From DATKMG01 sp035541995 (GTDB lineage Bacteria > Acidobacteriota > Terriglobia > Versatilivoradales > Versatilivoraceae), in NCBI GenBank assembly GCA_035541995.1, contig DATKMG010000763.1, positions 1 through 19,282 of the forward strand: 19,282 nucleotides of DNA. The letters run 5' to 3'. Each line of letters starts with the position of its first letter. The stretch's first letter is position 1. The position numbers were made by a program, and so were the translations under genes. Below, in pieces: positions 8,441-16,795 of the stretch. The notes under the pieces were generated by a model. That model was given only the letters and a program-made list of their open reading frames with translations. It did no database searches and was not told where the DNA came from.

Positions 8441-8477
8441 TCTTTTAGCAAGCCCTTGAACCATTAGTACCCATTCC

Positions 8478-8512
8478 GATTCGGCAATCAGGATTCGAAA
8501 TTCGGTAATTCC
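8478..8512. repeat. Degenerate heptamer tract abutting the ADOP-D stop codon
   Basis: GATTCGG, CAATCAG, GATTCGA, AATTCGG and TAATTCC follow each other with a 7-base period. The element ATTCGGYAAT occurs at 8479-8488 and 8500-8509, exactly 21 bases (three periods) apart. The tract ends immediately before the TGA stop codon (8516-8514) of ADOP-D. Confidence 0.4.
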
Positions 8513-8513
8513 C

Positions 8514-10964
8514 TCATTCGTACCGCAGGGCCATTATAGGATCGACCTTGGCGGCCCTCCGGGCGGGAAGGTAGCAGGCCAGCAACGCGACAATAGTCAA
8601 CACAGCCAGTGCCAGAACGAAGACCATAGGATCGAGCGGGTCAACCTTGAATAGTAGGCTGGAAAGAAACCGGCTGGAGAGAAGAGCCACAACAGTACCC
8701 AGAAGTAATCCGGTCGAAAGCAGAACCAGTCCCTGCTTCAAAACCGACTGAAGAAGGTCAACCGGATGTGCCCCCATGGCGATGCGGACGCCAAATTCGC
8801 GAATGCGCTCGGAAACGGAGTAAGACAGTACACCATAGACTCCAACTGCGACCAGCACGAAGGCGATCATCCCCATAAAAGTCATCAGCAACACTACCAA
8901 CTGGTCTTCGACGATGCCACTGGAGATTATGCGCCTCATAGTGCGGATATTAACCATGGGTTGACGGGGGCTCAGGGCCTGAATTTCCCGCCTGATGGCT
9001 GTCACCAGGTCGAGAGGATCGGTGGCAGTCCGCACAATGAGCTTCATGCCCGACCAGGGTGCCTGAGGATGAGGAACGTAGATGCTGCTAGTCGGCTGGC
9101 CTTTGAGACCTAACTGCTTGACATCGCCGACGACTCCGGCGACGGTACGCCAGCCGTCGTCGAAGTCCAGTCGTGCTCCAATTGGATCTTGATTGCCAAA
9201 ATGATCCCGCGCCAAGGTCGCACTGATGACAGCAACCCTCATGCTGGTCTCATTGTCCTCGGGCGTGAAACTGCGTCCTTTCAACACAGGGATACCCATG
9301 GAGGCGAAATACCCCGAACTCACGCTGGCAACGCAAGCCAAAGATTCTTGTCCGGGATGAGAGTCTGGCTGCCCCTCGATACGGAATGGCCCTCTGCCTA
9401 CTGTTTCAGACATGGGGAGATCGCTCACCACATCGGCAGACCGCACCCCGGGCAAGGCGGCAATCCGGCTCAACATCAGACGGACATAGCTGACCGGATC
9501 GAATTTGCCGGGTTCCAGCGGCACGAAGGCCGTGAGCATCTTTTCCGGAATGAACCCTGGGTCCACATGAGTCAACCGGACAAAACTCTTGATTAGCAAA
9601 CCTGCCCCGGTGAGCAATACTAACGAAAGGGAGACTTCGGCAATCACCAACATCTGGCTGAACCGACGCCGGGACAAACTGGCCGTAGCACTCTGAGCCC
9701 CTTCTTTTAGTGCTCCGGCCAGAGAAGCTCCGGAAACTCGCAAGGCCGGCGCAAGACCAAAAAGTATCCCTGTAAACACACTGATTAGGAGCGTAAATCC
9801 CAGAACACGTCCGTCAATCTCCAGGAGTGGCATTCCAATATTGACATTCATCCCCGGTGTCCCCAGGTTATAGTCGCTGAGCGAAACTCCGAGGAAATCT
9901 ACTGCCCACTGGGCCAGAACCAAACCTAGAACACCACCAGACAATCCCAACATGAGGCTTTCTATCAGCAACAGGCGCACAATGCGCGCCCGGTTTGCGC
10001 CCAGAGCTACACGGATGGATATTTCCTTCTCTCTTCCGGAAGTCCGAGCCAAGAGCAGATTTGCGATGTTAAGACAGGCAATCAACAGGACCATGCCAAC
10101 TGCAAACATGAGGCTGAACAAAGCAGGCCGGGTTTTTCCGTACATAGATTCTCGAAGGGGTTCAGCCAGAAACTCCACTTGGGAATTCGAGGAGGGTTGT
10201 TGCCTGGAGAAATCTCGGGCGAGCATGTCCAACTCTGCCTGGGCCTGCTTGAGTTTCACTCCCTGTTTGAGACGTGCCATGCAGTGGGCACGCCAGGAGA
10301 CGGGTGCATTGCGCATGGCCGGGGGAAGCCGTGCCGGGGGAATCACCGGGGTGGTATCCATGGGGAGCCACATCTCGGGCTCAAACTGCCCCCAGCCCAA
10401 TTGAAAAGCAGGGGGGAAGATCCCAATCACTTGATACCTGGTGCCATAGCCAAGATCGCCAGTTTGACCGACAGCTTGAGGGTTAGAGCCAAACTGCCGC
10501 TTCCAAAGCCCATGACTCAAGATCACTGCATGGGAATCTCTGCCTGCTGCCAATTCCTGTGGCGAGAAAGGACGCCCCAATATAGGTTGAATTGCCATCA
10601 TTCTAAAAAAGCCGGCTGAGCCCATGGCTCTGGGGACAACTTCCGGAATACCACCCGCTGCCAAACTGGATCGCCCATCCGGGGTATAGACTCCAATTTC
10701 TTCGAACCCATGGTTATGTTTCTGAATGAAGTCGAATTCAAAGCCGGAGATGAAACCTCTGCTTGCGGTACCGGGTTGTTTCTCCCAAAGAGCCACCAGC
10801 CGGCCGGAGTCCTTCAAGGGCAAGGGTCGAAAAAGGAAGGCATTGGCCAAAGTGAAAATGGCGCTGTTGGCACCAATACCCAGGGCCAGTGTCAGGAGGA
10901 TAATGGCAGTAGTGCCCACGTTCTTGCGTAACATGCGAAGAGCGAAGCGAAGGTCGTTTAGCAT
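8514..10964 (-). CDS. ADOP-family double-FtsX/MacB-like ABC permease (copy D)
   Basis: This predicted inner-membrane protein of 816 residues has spans near 18-42, 283-306, 333-356, 388-408, 438-458, 690-715, 745-765 and 779-798. Periplasmic domains cover about 46-265 and 462-680. The ATPase-facing loops are 'REKEISIRVALGA' (311-323) and 'REFGVRIAMGA' (722-732). The C-terminus is 'KVDPIMALRYE'. A short extra segment rich in glycine and asparagine (about 361-380) precedes the third FtsX span. The start 'MLNDLRFALRMLRKN' aligns with other ADOPs, but the bases before ATG 10964 are heptamer repeat (ACTCACCACT) and contain no purine-rich ribosome site. Translation may therefore be weak, or originally coupled to the 4HB gene that is now a pseudogene just upstream. 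The substrate is unknown. Confidence 0.94.
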   Translation of the reverse strand: MLNDLRFALRMLRKNVGTTAIILLTLALGIGANSAIFTLANAFLFRPLPLKDSGRLVALWEKQPGTASRGFISGFEFDFIQKHNHGFEEIGVYTPDGRSSLAAGGIPEVVPRAMGSAGFFRMMAIQPILGRPFSPQELAAGRDSHAVILSHGLWKRQFGSNPQAVGQTGDLGYGTRYQVIGIFPPAFQLGWGQFEPEMWLPMDTTPVIPPARLPPAMRNAPVSWRAHCMARLKQGVKLKQAQAELDMLARDFSRQQPSSNSQVEFLAEPLRESMYGKTRPALFSLMFAVGMVLLIACLNIANLLLARTSGREKEISIRVALGANRARIVRLLLIESLMLGLSGGVLGLVLAQWAVDFLGVSLSDYNLGTPGMNVNIGMPLLEIDGRVLGFTLLISVFTGILFGLAPALRVSGASLAGALKEGAQSATASLSRRRFSQMLVIAEVSLSLVLLTGAGLLIKSFVRLTHVDPGFIPEKMLTAFVPLEPGKFDPVSYVRLMLSRIAALPGVRSADVVSDLPMSETVGRGPFRIEGQPDSHPGQESLACVASVSSGYFASMGIPVLKGRSFTPEDNETSMRVAVISATLARDHFGNQDPIGARLDFDDGWRTVAGVVGDVKQLGLKGQPTSSIYVPHPQAPWSGMKLIVRTATDPLDLVTAIRREIQALSPRQPMVNIRTMRRIISSGIVEDQLVVLLMTFMGMIAFVLVAVGVYGVLSYSVSERIREFGVRIAMGAHPVDLLQSVLKQGLVLLSTGLLLGTVVALLSSRFLSSLLFKVDPLDPMVFVLALAVLTIVALLACYLPARRAAKVDPIMALRYE

Positions 10965-10995
10965 AGTGGTGAGTGGTCAGTGGCGAGTGGCGAGT
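10965..10995. repeat. Four-and-a-half tandem heptamers AGTGGYS at a 4HB 3' end and ADOP-D start
   Basis: AGTGGTG, AGTGGTC, AGTGGCG and AGTGGCG, plus a partial AGT, follow with no phase slip. The array holds the TGA stop codon (10979-10977) of the 4HB pseudogene and occupies the ribosome-binding position of ADOP-D. The same AGTGRTC heptamer flanks the intact 4HB gene at 16353-16387 and 16796-16841. Confidence 0.75.
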
Positions 10996-11349
10996 TTCTG
11001 TCGTAGACTATTCAGCATTCTTTGAAGTTCACCGATCTGCGCCAGGGCTTGATTCGCCTCCTCCTTACTGAAGAAGTCCAAGTCCACAGTGATCAGAAGT
11101 TGTGTCTCCAGCTCAGCTAGAAACCCTTCCGCGTGAGAAGGGATCTGTACGAACTCTCCCGAAGTGTGACGCGACTACCCTTCGGCTATATTAGGACGGG
11201 ACGGAAATGGATCCTCGTCGCAGCTGACTCACCAGCCCGAATCCTTCATCTGGTGGGAAGCAACTCGACAGATGATAGTTATCCTTTACTAGGGCCATGC
11301 TTCTTTGCCAGACCAGGAGGTCCTTGTAGCCTTTAAGTTTCCCCTCAGT
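10977..11349 (-). pseudogene. Frameshifted four-helix-bundle (23S rRNA IVS family) gene
   Basis: The minus strand encodes a complete but broken relative of the intact 4HB gene at 16378-16761. One frame gives 'KLKGYKDLLVWQRSMALV', then 'FPPDEGFGLVSQLRRGSISV' and 'PS', followed by a stop. The next frame continues with 'NIAEG', a TAG stop (11177-11175, where a glutamine such as Q60 of the intact copy is expected), and then 'SRHTSGEFVQ', 'HAEGFLAELETQLL' and 'ELQRMLNSLRQKLAT'. The shift fits one extra T (minus strand) near 11193. No ATG or GTG lies in a suitable place before the first helix. With two separate lesions and no start, decay is more likely than one sequencing error. Together with its repeat it fills most of the 415-bp gap between ADOP-C and ADOP-D. 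Confidence 0.85.
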
Positions 11350-11379
11350 GTTCAGGTTGTTGGACCTCTCGCCACTGTC

Positions 11380-13788
11380 TCATTCATATCGCAGTACCAC
11401 CACAGGATCCACGCGCGCAGCCCGTCGTGCAGGCAAATAGCTGGCCAGAGCAGCTATTACGCCAAACAACATGGAGACACCCAAGAACACCAACGGATCG
11501 GTGGCCTTGACTGCAAAGAGCAAACTGCTTAAGACGCGGGTCGCCGCCAAGGCAGCAGCCAGTCCCGACAGGATTCCAATTGCTGCCAGCAGCGTCCCCT
11601 GGCCCACGACCATTCGGAGCACGTCGCTGGTCTTTGCACCCATTGCCATCCGGATGCCGATTTCATGGCAGCGGTGCATGACTGAATAGGAGATAACACC
11701 ATAGATCCCGATAATTGCCAGCAACAGGGCCACTGCTGCAAAAATGCCCAGCAGGATCGCAGACAACCGATTCGTGGCCATGGAATTGAACCAAGCCTCT
11801 TCCATACTGGCTATGTGGGTCACAGGCTGCTCCCGATCCAGTCCCATTACTGTGCGGCGCAGGACCGGTGCCAAGCGCAAGGGGTCGGAGGAAGTCCGCA
11901 CTACCAGATGCATGGCCAGCTGAGGATTTTGTGCAAAGGGGAGGAAGATCTCAGCGTCGGGTTCTTGGGCTAGCGACTTGTGCCGTATGTCTCCGACGAC
12001 TCCCACTACCGCCATCCAACCCTCGGGCGCACCCGTCCCTACTCGTTTACCGATCGGGTCCTGGCTCGGCCAATAACGGCGAGCCATCGTTTCATTGACG
12101 ATCAGAACTCGCGGTGCTCTCTGGTTGTCCTGTTCAGCAAAGAATCGTCCCTTCCGCAAGGGAATCTGCATGGCTCGGAAGTATTTCGGATTTACCTTCC
12201 GAACCCAGAGGATAGGTACATCCGCTGGACCGGAAACAGGGCGCCCTTCGATCAACAGCCCCCACGCGGTATTGTTTCCGCTTAGCGGCAGCAAGCTCAC
12301 CAATCCTGTGACCGTAAAACCCGGCATGGCTTGCAGCCTTTCTTCAAGTTCCTGGTAGAATGCAATCTGTTGTTCAGGTTTAGAATACTTTGAGGGGGGC
12401 AAGGAAATTGAAGCCGTAATCACATTGGCAGGATTGAAACCCGGGTTTACTCCCTGAAGATTCAGGAGGCTCCGAATCATCAATGATGCTCCGATCATGA
12501 GCAGCAAGGCTAGTGCTACTTCGGAGATCACCAGGAAACCACGCAACCGGTTTCTTCCCACACTCCCAGTCGAACTCCTGCCTCCTTCTTTTAGCGTTTC
12601 CTGGACATTCGCCCGAGAGACCACCAAGGCTGGCGCTAAGCCGAATAACAACCCGGTTAACAAGGAAGTCAGCATAGTAAACCCAAGGACACGGAGGTCC
12701 AGGCGGGCATGCTTCAATAAGGAGAGTCCCTCAATTCTAGTTCCAGAGAGGGCTGCCATCCCCCAATAAGCCAGCAAGAGGCCGAAGGCTCCGCCTAAAA
12801 ATGCCAGGAGTGTATTTTCGGTGAGGAGTTGCCGCAAGAGGCGTATGCGGCTCGCGCCCAGCGCGGTCCGGATAGCTATCTCTTGTTGCCGCACTCCCGC
12901 TCGTGCCAGCAATAGGATAGCCACATTGGAACAGGCGATTAGAAGGACTAACGCTACAGCCGCGAGGAGGACCAGCAGACTGAGCCGTTCTTCATGCACC
13001 ATGAACTCGTGCAATCCCCAAATATGCGCTCGAAACCCCTTGACTTCGCGTCGGACCTCTTGTTCGAGGCGCTGGTAGATTCCGTCCAATTCCTTTTGTG
13101 CCTGCTCGATTGAGACACCCGCCTTGAGCTTGGCGTAGGTCCCAAACATCCATTCTTCCTTCCCGGTGCGGGTGCTGCTTAAGGCAATCGGGGTATACAG
13201 GTCCACTCCCTCCTCTTCCACTTTGAAACCCGGAGGGAGGATTCCCACCACCGTATGAAGTTCTCCATCAATGATCACTTCCCTCCCCAATACGCTTTTA
13301 TCTGCCCCAAAATTCCGCTGCCACAAGCTATCGCTCAGAATGGCAACAGGGCTGGCACCCGGCTGATCTTCCTCGGGAAGGAAACTTCGGCCCAATGCCA
13401 TTTTCACGCCGAACATCGGGAAAAAACTGGCATTCACTTTCCACCGCGTTACGCGCTCCGGCTCTCCTCGAGTGGCTAGATTCACCGATCCTGGAGAATA
13501 TGCGGACATGGAATCGAAGGAACGGCTCTGTTGCCTCCAGTCCGAGATATCCGGGTAAGCACAGAAGGCGTTATGAATATCTCGAGGTTCAAGGTCAAGG
13601 CGAATTGTCACCAGCCGTTCGGGGTCAGGAAAAGGAAGGGGACGCAGAAGCACGGCGTTTATCACGCTGAAGATGGCGGTGTTGGCCCCGATTCCCAGTC
13701 CCAGAGTCAGAATCAAAACCGCCGAGATAGAAGGGTTCTTCAATAACAACCGCCAAGCCATCCGGATGTCTTGAATGAGAGTGTTCAT
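11380..13788 (-). CDS. ADOP-family double-FtsX/MacB-like ABC permease (copy C)
   Basis: This predicted inner-membrane protein of 802 residues has spans near 22-46, 269-294, 321-343, 366-388, 416-438, 675-700, 731-750 and 766-785. Periplasmic domains cover about 50-255 and 443-665. The ATPase-facing loops are 'RQQEIAIRTALGA' (300-312) and 'CHEIGIRMAMGA' (707-718). The C-terminus is 'RVDPVVVLRYE', with VV in place of the common MV/MI and VLRYE in place of ALRYE. ATG 13788 has GGAG five bases upstream. The first nine residues, 'MNTLIQDIR', are identical to those of ADOP-B just upstream, and the last FtsX domain is close to that of ADOP-E. It starts 66 bp after ADOP-B, so the two are probably co-transcribed. 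No substrate or partner can be inferred. Confidence 0.94.
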   Translation of the reverse strand: MNTLIQDIRMAWRLLLKNPSISAVLILTLGLGIGANTAIFSVINAVLLRPLPFPDPERLVTIRLDLEPRDIHNAFCAYPDISDWRQQSRSFDSMSAYSPGSVNLATRGEPERVTRWKVNASFFPMFGVKMALGRSFLPEEDQPGASPVAILSDSLWQRNFGADKSVLGREVIIDGELHTVVGILPPGFKVEEEGVDLYTPIALSSTRTGKEEWMFGTYAKLKAGVSIEQAQKELDGIYQRLEQEVRREVKGFRAHIWGLHEFMVHEERLSLLVLLAAVALVLLIACSNVAILLLARAGVRQQEIAIRTALGASRIRLLRQLLTENTLLAFLGGAFGLLLAYWGMAALSGTRIEGLSLLKHARLDLRVLGFTMLTSLLTGLLFGLAPALVVSRANVQETLKEGGRSSTGSVGRNRLRGFLVISEVALALLLMIGASLMIRSLLNLQGVNPGFNPANVITASISLPPSKYSKPEQQIAFYQELEERLQAMPGFTVTGLVSLLPLSGNNTAWGLLIEGRPVSGPADVPILWVRKVNPKYFRAMQIPLRKGRFFAEQDNQRAPRVLIVNETMARRYWPSQDPIGKRVGTGAPEGWMAVVGVVGDIRHKSLAQEPDAEIFLPFAQNPQLAMHLVVRTSSDPLRLAPVLRRTVMGLDREQPVTHIASMEEAWFNSMATNRLSAILLGIFAAVALLLAIIGIYGVISYSVMHRCHEIGIRMAMGAKTSDVLRMVVGQGTLLAAIGILSGLAAALAATRVLSSLLFAVKATDPLVFLGVSMLFGVIAALASYLPARRAARVDPVVVLRYE

Positions 13789-13836
13789 AAGTTCTCCGTC
13801 AGAGGCACCAGGGGCCAGGTGTCGGCCCGAACCGGT

Positions 13837-13857
13837 CTGCTGACTGCTGATCGCTCA
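13837..13857. repeat. Heptamer array CTGCTGA x2 overlapping the ADOP-B stop
   Basis: Two exact CTGCTGA units (13837-13843, 13844-13850) are followed by TCGCTCA (13851-13857). The last unit contains the TGA stop codon (13857-13855) of ADOP-B. 'CTGATCGCT' is shared with the tract at 2825-2833. Confidence 0.45.
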
Positions 13858-16335
13858 TTCGTACCTCAACGCCTCCATGGGATCCACCTGCATGGCCCGG
13901 CGAACAGGAAAATAACAAGCCATGAGCGAGACTATGATCAACAAGATAGGCACGCTGGTGAAGACCAAGCTGTCAGTGGGGCTCACACCGAACAACTGAC
14001 TGCTGAGCCATCGGGTGAGCCCCCAGGCCGCCAATAATCCGCATCCCAGGCCGATCGCGACGTGCCCTAAGCCCTGGTTTAAGACCAGCTTCAGAACATC
14101 CCATGGGCTGGCGCCAATCGCTATGCGGATCCCCAGCTCCTGTGTCCGTTTTGAGACAAAGTAGGACATGACCCCATAGAGCCCACCGGAGGCCAATACC
14201 AGAGCGATTCCGGAGAAGAAACCTGTCACGATCATCAAGAACCAACGCAAGGATAGCCGGCGTATCAGAACCATCTCCATGGTTCGGATATTGGAGACGG
14301 GTTGGTCCGGGTCCACACTGAATACTTCTCTCTTCAAAAGTCTGGAGAGGCTGAACGGATTGGCGCTTGTGCGAACCACGACATGCATTTGATAGATTGG
14401 CTCCTCATACGGTTGGAAGGCGCACAGGTAAGCTTCCAGCAGCGGGGGATAATCAGGGTTTCGGTGCTTGATATCATCGACCACTCCGATCACCGTTTTG
14501 AAGGAATCACCCAGGTATACCTGCTTCCCCACGGGATTGTCGTTCCCCCAGTGTCTTCGGGCTAAGGCCTCGCTCAGGACCACTACCTTCGCTCCCTTTT
14601 CATTATCGAAGTCCGTGAACGTGCGGCCTTGATGAAGCTGGATTCCCATTGTCTTGAAATAGTCAGGGCTGACCGACCGCCACCAGCAAATCTTGGGTGA
14701 ATTCTTGGCCGGCTGGAGAAATCCTCCGCGAACAAAACTACCGACGTCTGCTTCCGGGTCCATTTGAAAATTCCCGTCTGCAATGAAGCCGGCAAGAGAT
14801 TCCATCCCCGAAAGCGGCAGACAACTGGTCAGGGCAGCTGATTCCACTCCTGGCAGGTTTCGAACCCGTTCGATAGCCTGTTTGAAAAAGCGCAGCCGTT
14901 GCGAACCTTCGGGGTATTGCGAGGGGGAAAGGGAAATAGTCGTGGTCAAAATGTGGTCGGTCCGGAATCCAAGTGGGACATGGAGCAGGCGATAGAAACT
15001 CTTTATCAACAGGAATGAGCCGATCAACAAAACCAATGACAACGAGACTTCCGCCACGACCAGCAGGCTCTTCAACCGCTGCTGAGCTTTCTTGGTCGTC
15101 ATGCCCCGGGTACTTCCATGCAAGGATTCCCGCAAGTTAACCTTGGAGGCATGCCAGGCAGGAGCAAGGCCAAATAGAGTTCCCACCAACAAGGTCAAAA
15201 TTAGAGTGAATCCCAGCACTGGCCAATCGATCTGAATGAAGGGCCAGAATAAATTGGCCTCTGCACAAAAGGCATTGATAATGGACACTCCCCAGGAGGC
15301 AAGTAGGAGACCGGCCAATCCTCCCAGAACTGCCAGCAACCAGCTCTCCGTGAGCAACTGCCTCAAGATGCGACGGCGACCCGCTCCCAACGCGGCTCGG
15401 ATGCTAATCTCCCGCTCCCGATCCATGGCCCGCGATAACAGCAGATTAGCCACGTTGACGCAGGCAATACACAAGACTAATCCTACCGCCACGAGCAAAA
15501 TCCAGAGGGCTTTTTCCTCGATGGCTTCAAGCGGAGGCGCTTTGAGCCGACTGACCACGACTTCCTGATTTTGGTAGGCTTTGGGATATTGAGTGGCCAG
15601 GCGCTGCCCAATCTGCGCCATATCGGACTGGGCTCGCCCCAATAGAACACCGGGTTTCAACCGGGCCAGACAGGAAAGCTCACGGGCCTCGCGGGGAAAC
15701 TTGGCGTACTCAGCCGTCATGGGGACCCAAGCCTCAACGGGGCGTTCTTCCCAATAAAGCCTGTAGCTGACTGGCATGATTCCGACCACAGTGTACAGGC
15801 GACCTTCAATTTTGACCGGCTGCCCCAACGCCTCTGTCCGAGCTTTGAACCGCCGGTTCCAGAGAGCGTGACTGATGACAATTGCTTTGGCGGCACCGGT
15901 CCTAAATTCTTCCGGCAAGAAGGGACGGCCGATAGCAGGTATCACGCCGCCTACAACAAAGTAGTCCTCTGAAACTGCTGATATGGCCAGCCTTTCCGGC
16001 TCTGCGTTGTCCGAAGTCAGGTTGACTTCTTTACCATCATAGGCTGCAATCCCCGTGAAAACCTGGCTCTGCGCTCTCCAGTCGACAAAGGTGGGATAAG
16101 AGACTCTTATCCACTCGTCGTCCGCACCAGAATGAACGTGGCGTTCCCCTAACCTGACCAGTTGCCATTGCCCCTTGAATGGCAATGAATTGAGTAGGAC
16201 CGTATCAATAACACTAAAGATGGTGGTATTGGCCCCAATTCCCAAAGCTAGCGTAACGACAACCAGCATGGTGAAAAGTGGATTTTTGCGCCATAGACGC
16301 AACCCGTGGCGAATGTCTTGGATGAGCGTGTTCAT
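13855..16335 (-). CDS. ADOP-family double-FtsX/MacB-like ABC permease (copy B)
   Basis: This predicted inner-membrane protein of 826 residues has spans near 22-46, 277-300, 328-352, 373-394, 424-445, 700-724, 755-774 and 790-809. Periplasmic domains cover about 50-265 and 450-690. The ATPase-facing loops are 'REREISIRAALGA' (306-318) and 'TQELGIRIAIGA' (731-742). The C-terminus is 'QVDPMEALRYE', preceded by 'PVRRA' in place of PARRA. The second periplasmic domain is enlarged by a segment at about 521-552, which includes 'KICWWR' (548-553) and has no counterpart in the other copies. ATG 16335 is preceded by GAGGA only three bases away, a closer spacing than usual. The gene begins 42 bp beyond the stop of the intact 4HB gene, with a heptamer array between. 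The substrate is unknown. Confidence 0.94.
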   Translation of the reverse strand: MNTLIQDIRHGLRLWRKNPLFTMLVVVTLALGIGANTTIFSVIDTVLLNSLPFKGQWQLVRLGERHVHSGADDEWIRVSYPTFVDWRAQSQVFTGIAAYDGKEVNLTSDNAEPERLAISAVSEDYFVVGGVIPAIGRPFLPEEFRTGAAKAIVISHALWNRRFKARTEALGQPVKIEGRLYTVVGIMPVSYRLYWEERPVEAWVPMTAEYAKFPREARELSCLARLKPGVLLGRAQSDMAQIGQRLATQYPKAYQNQEVVVSRLKAPPLEAIEEKALWILLVAVGLVLCIACVNVANLLLSRAMDREREISIRAALGAGRRRILRQLLTESWLLAVLGGLAGLLLASWGVSIINAFCAEANLFWPFIQIDWPVLGFTLILTLLVGTLFGLAPAWHASKVNLRESLHGSTRGMTTKKAQQRLKSLLVVAEVSLSLVLLIGSFLLIKSFYRLLHVPLGFRTDHILTTTISLSPSQYPEGSQRLRFFKQAIERVRNLPGVESAALTSCLPLSGMESLAGFIADGNFQMDPEADVGSFVRGGFLQPAKNSPKICWWRSVSPDYFKTMGIQLHQGRTFTDFDNEKGAKVVVLSEALARRHWGNDNPVGKQVYLGDSFKTVIGVVDDIKHRNPDYPPLLEAYLCAFQPYEEPIYQMHVVVRTSANPFSLSRLLKREVFSVDPDQPVSNIRTMEMVLIRRLSLRWFLMIVTGFFSGIALVLASGGLYGVMSYFVSKRTQELGIRIAIGASPWDVLKLVLNQGLGHVAIGLGCGLLAAWGLTRWLSSQLFGVSPTDSLVFTSVPILLIIVSLMACYFPVRRAMQVDPMEALRYE

Positions 16336-16352
16336 AAGTCCTCGCGGTAATT

Positions 16353-16387
16353 GTGGTCAGTGATCAGTGGTCAGTGATCAGTTATGA
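16353..16387. repeat. Five heptamers (GTGGTCA/GTGATCA), left flank of the intact 4HB gene
   Basis: GTGGTCA, GTGATCA, GTGGTCA, GTGATCA and GTTATGA follow in strict 7-base phase. The array contains the TGA stop codon (16380-16378) of the 4HB gene. The 24 bases at 16358-16381 pair with 16795-16818 on the other side of that gene as an inverted repeat with 22 of 24 positions matching. Confidence 0.8.
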
Positions 16388-16761
16388 GATCTCTCTATCA
16401 ATCTTCGCTTTAACGTCTGCAGCATTCTTCGCAGCTCAGAGACTTGCTCAAATATCTCGCCAGCTTTCTGGAAGGTACAAAATTCAAACTCCGTCGCAAG
16501 AAAAAGTTGAGTGTCAACTTCTGCAAGAGAGCCTTCAGCGTGAGACAGGAACTGGATGAATTCGCCCGTTGTATTCCTTGCCTGCCCTTCTGCTATGTTC
16601 GACGGGACAGAAACGGAGGCTCTACGGATTTGTGATACTAATCCATACTTTTCTTCATTGGGAAAAGAGGCACTGATCCTGTAAATCGATTTGGCCAGTT
16701 GGATGGCCTTTTGCCAAACCTGAAGGTCGCGGTAGTATCGAATTTCCTTTGAATCGCTCAT
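16378..16761 (-). CDS. Four-helix-bundle protein, 23S rRNA intervening sequence family
   Basis: This is a small cytoplasmic all-helical protein of 127 residues, the normal length for the family. The first helix signature is 'YYRDLQVWQKAIQLAKSIYR' (9-28). It is followed by 'FPNEEKYGLVSQIRRASVSV' (33-52), 'PSNIAEGQAR' (53-62), 'GEFIQFLSHAEGSLAEVDTQ' and a final helix near 103-120. Family members are encoded within some 23S rRNA intervening sequences and also as solitary genes; the known fold is a helical bundle that oligomerises, and the function is unknown. ATG 16761 is chosen because the family begins a few residues before YRDLxVWQKA. An upstream GTG at 16809 would put heptamer repeat into the protein. 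No strong ribosome site is visible. The gene is framed by inverted heptamer arrays and interrupts an otherwise uniform permease array, suggesting insertion as a unit. Confidence 0.9.
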   Translation of the reverse strand: MSDSKEIRYYRDLQVWQKAIQLAKSIYRISASFPNEEKYGLVSQIRRASVSVPSNIAEGQARNTTGEFIQFLSHAEGSLAEVDTQLFLATEFEFCTFQKAGEIFEQVSELRRMLQTLKRRLIERSHN

Positions 16762-16795
16762 AAGTGATGTTCTGCTATTGCTTGCTACCGATCGC

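Noticed and set aside
8242..8448. 68-codon plus-strand frame in the intergenic gap
   Set aside because: It is on the opposite strand to everything else, has no recognisable domain, and its end is translated heptamer repeat. It was left as non-coding.
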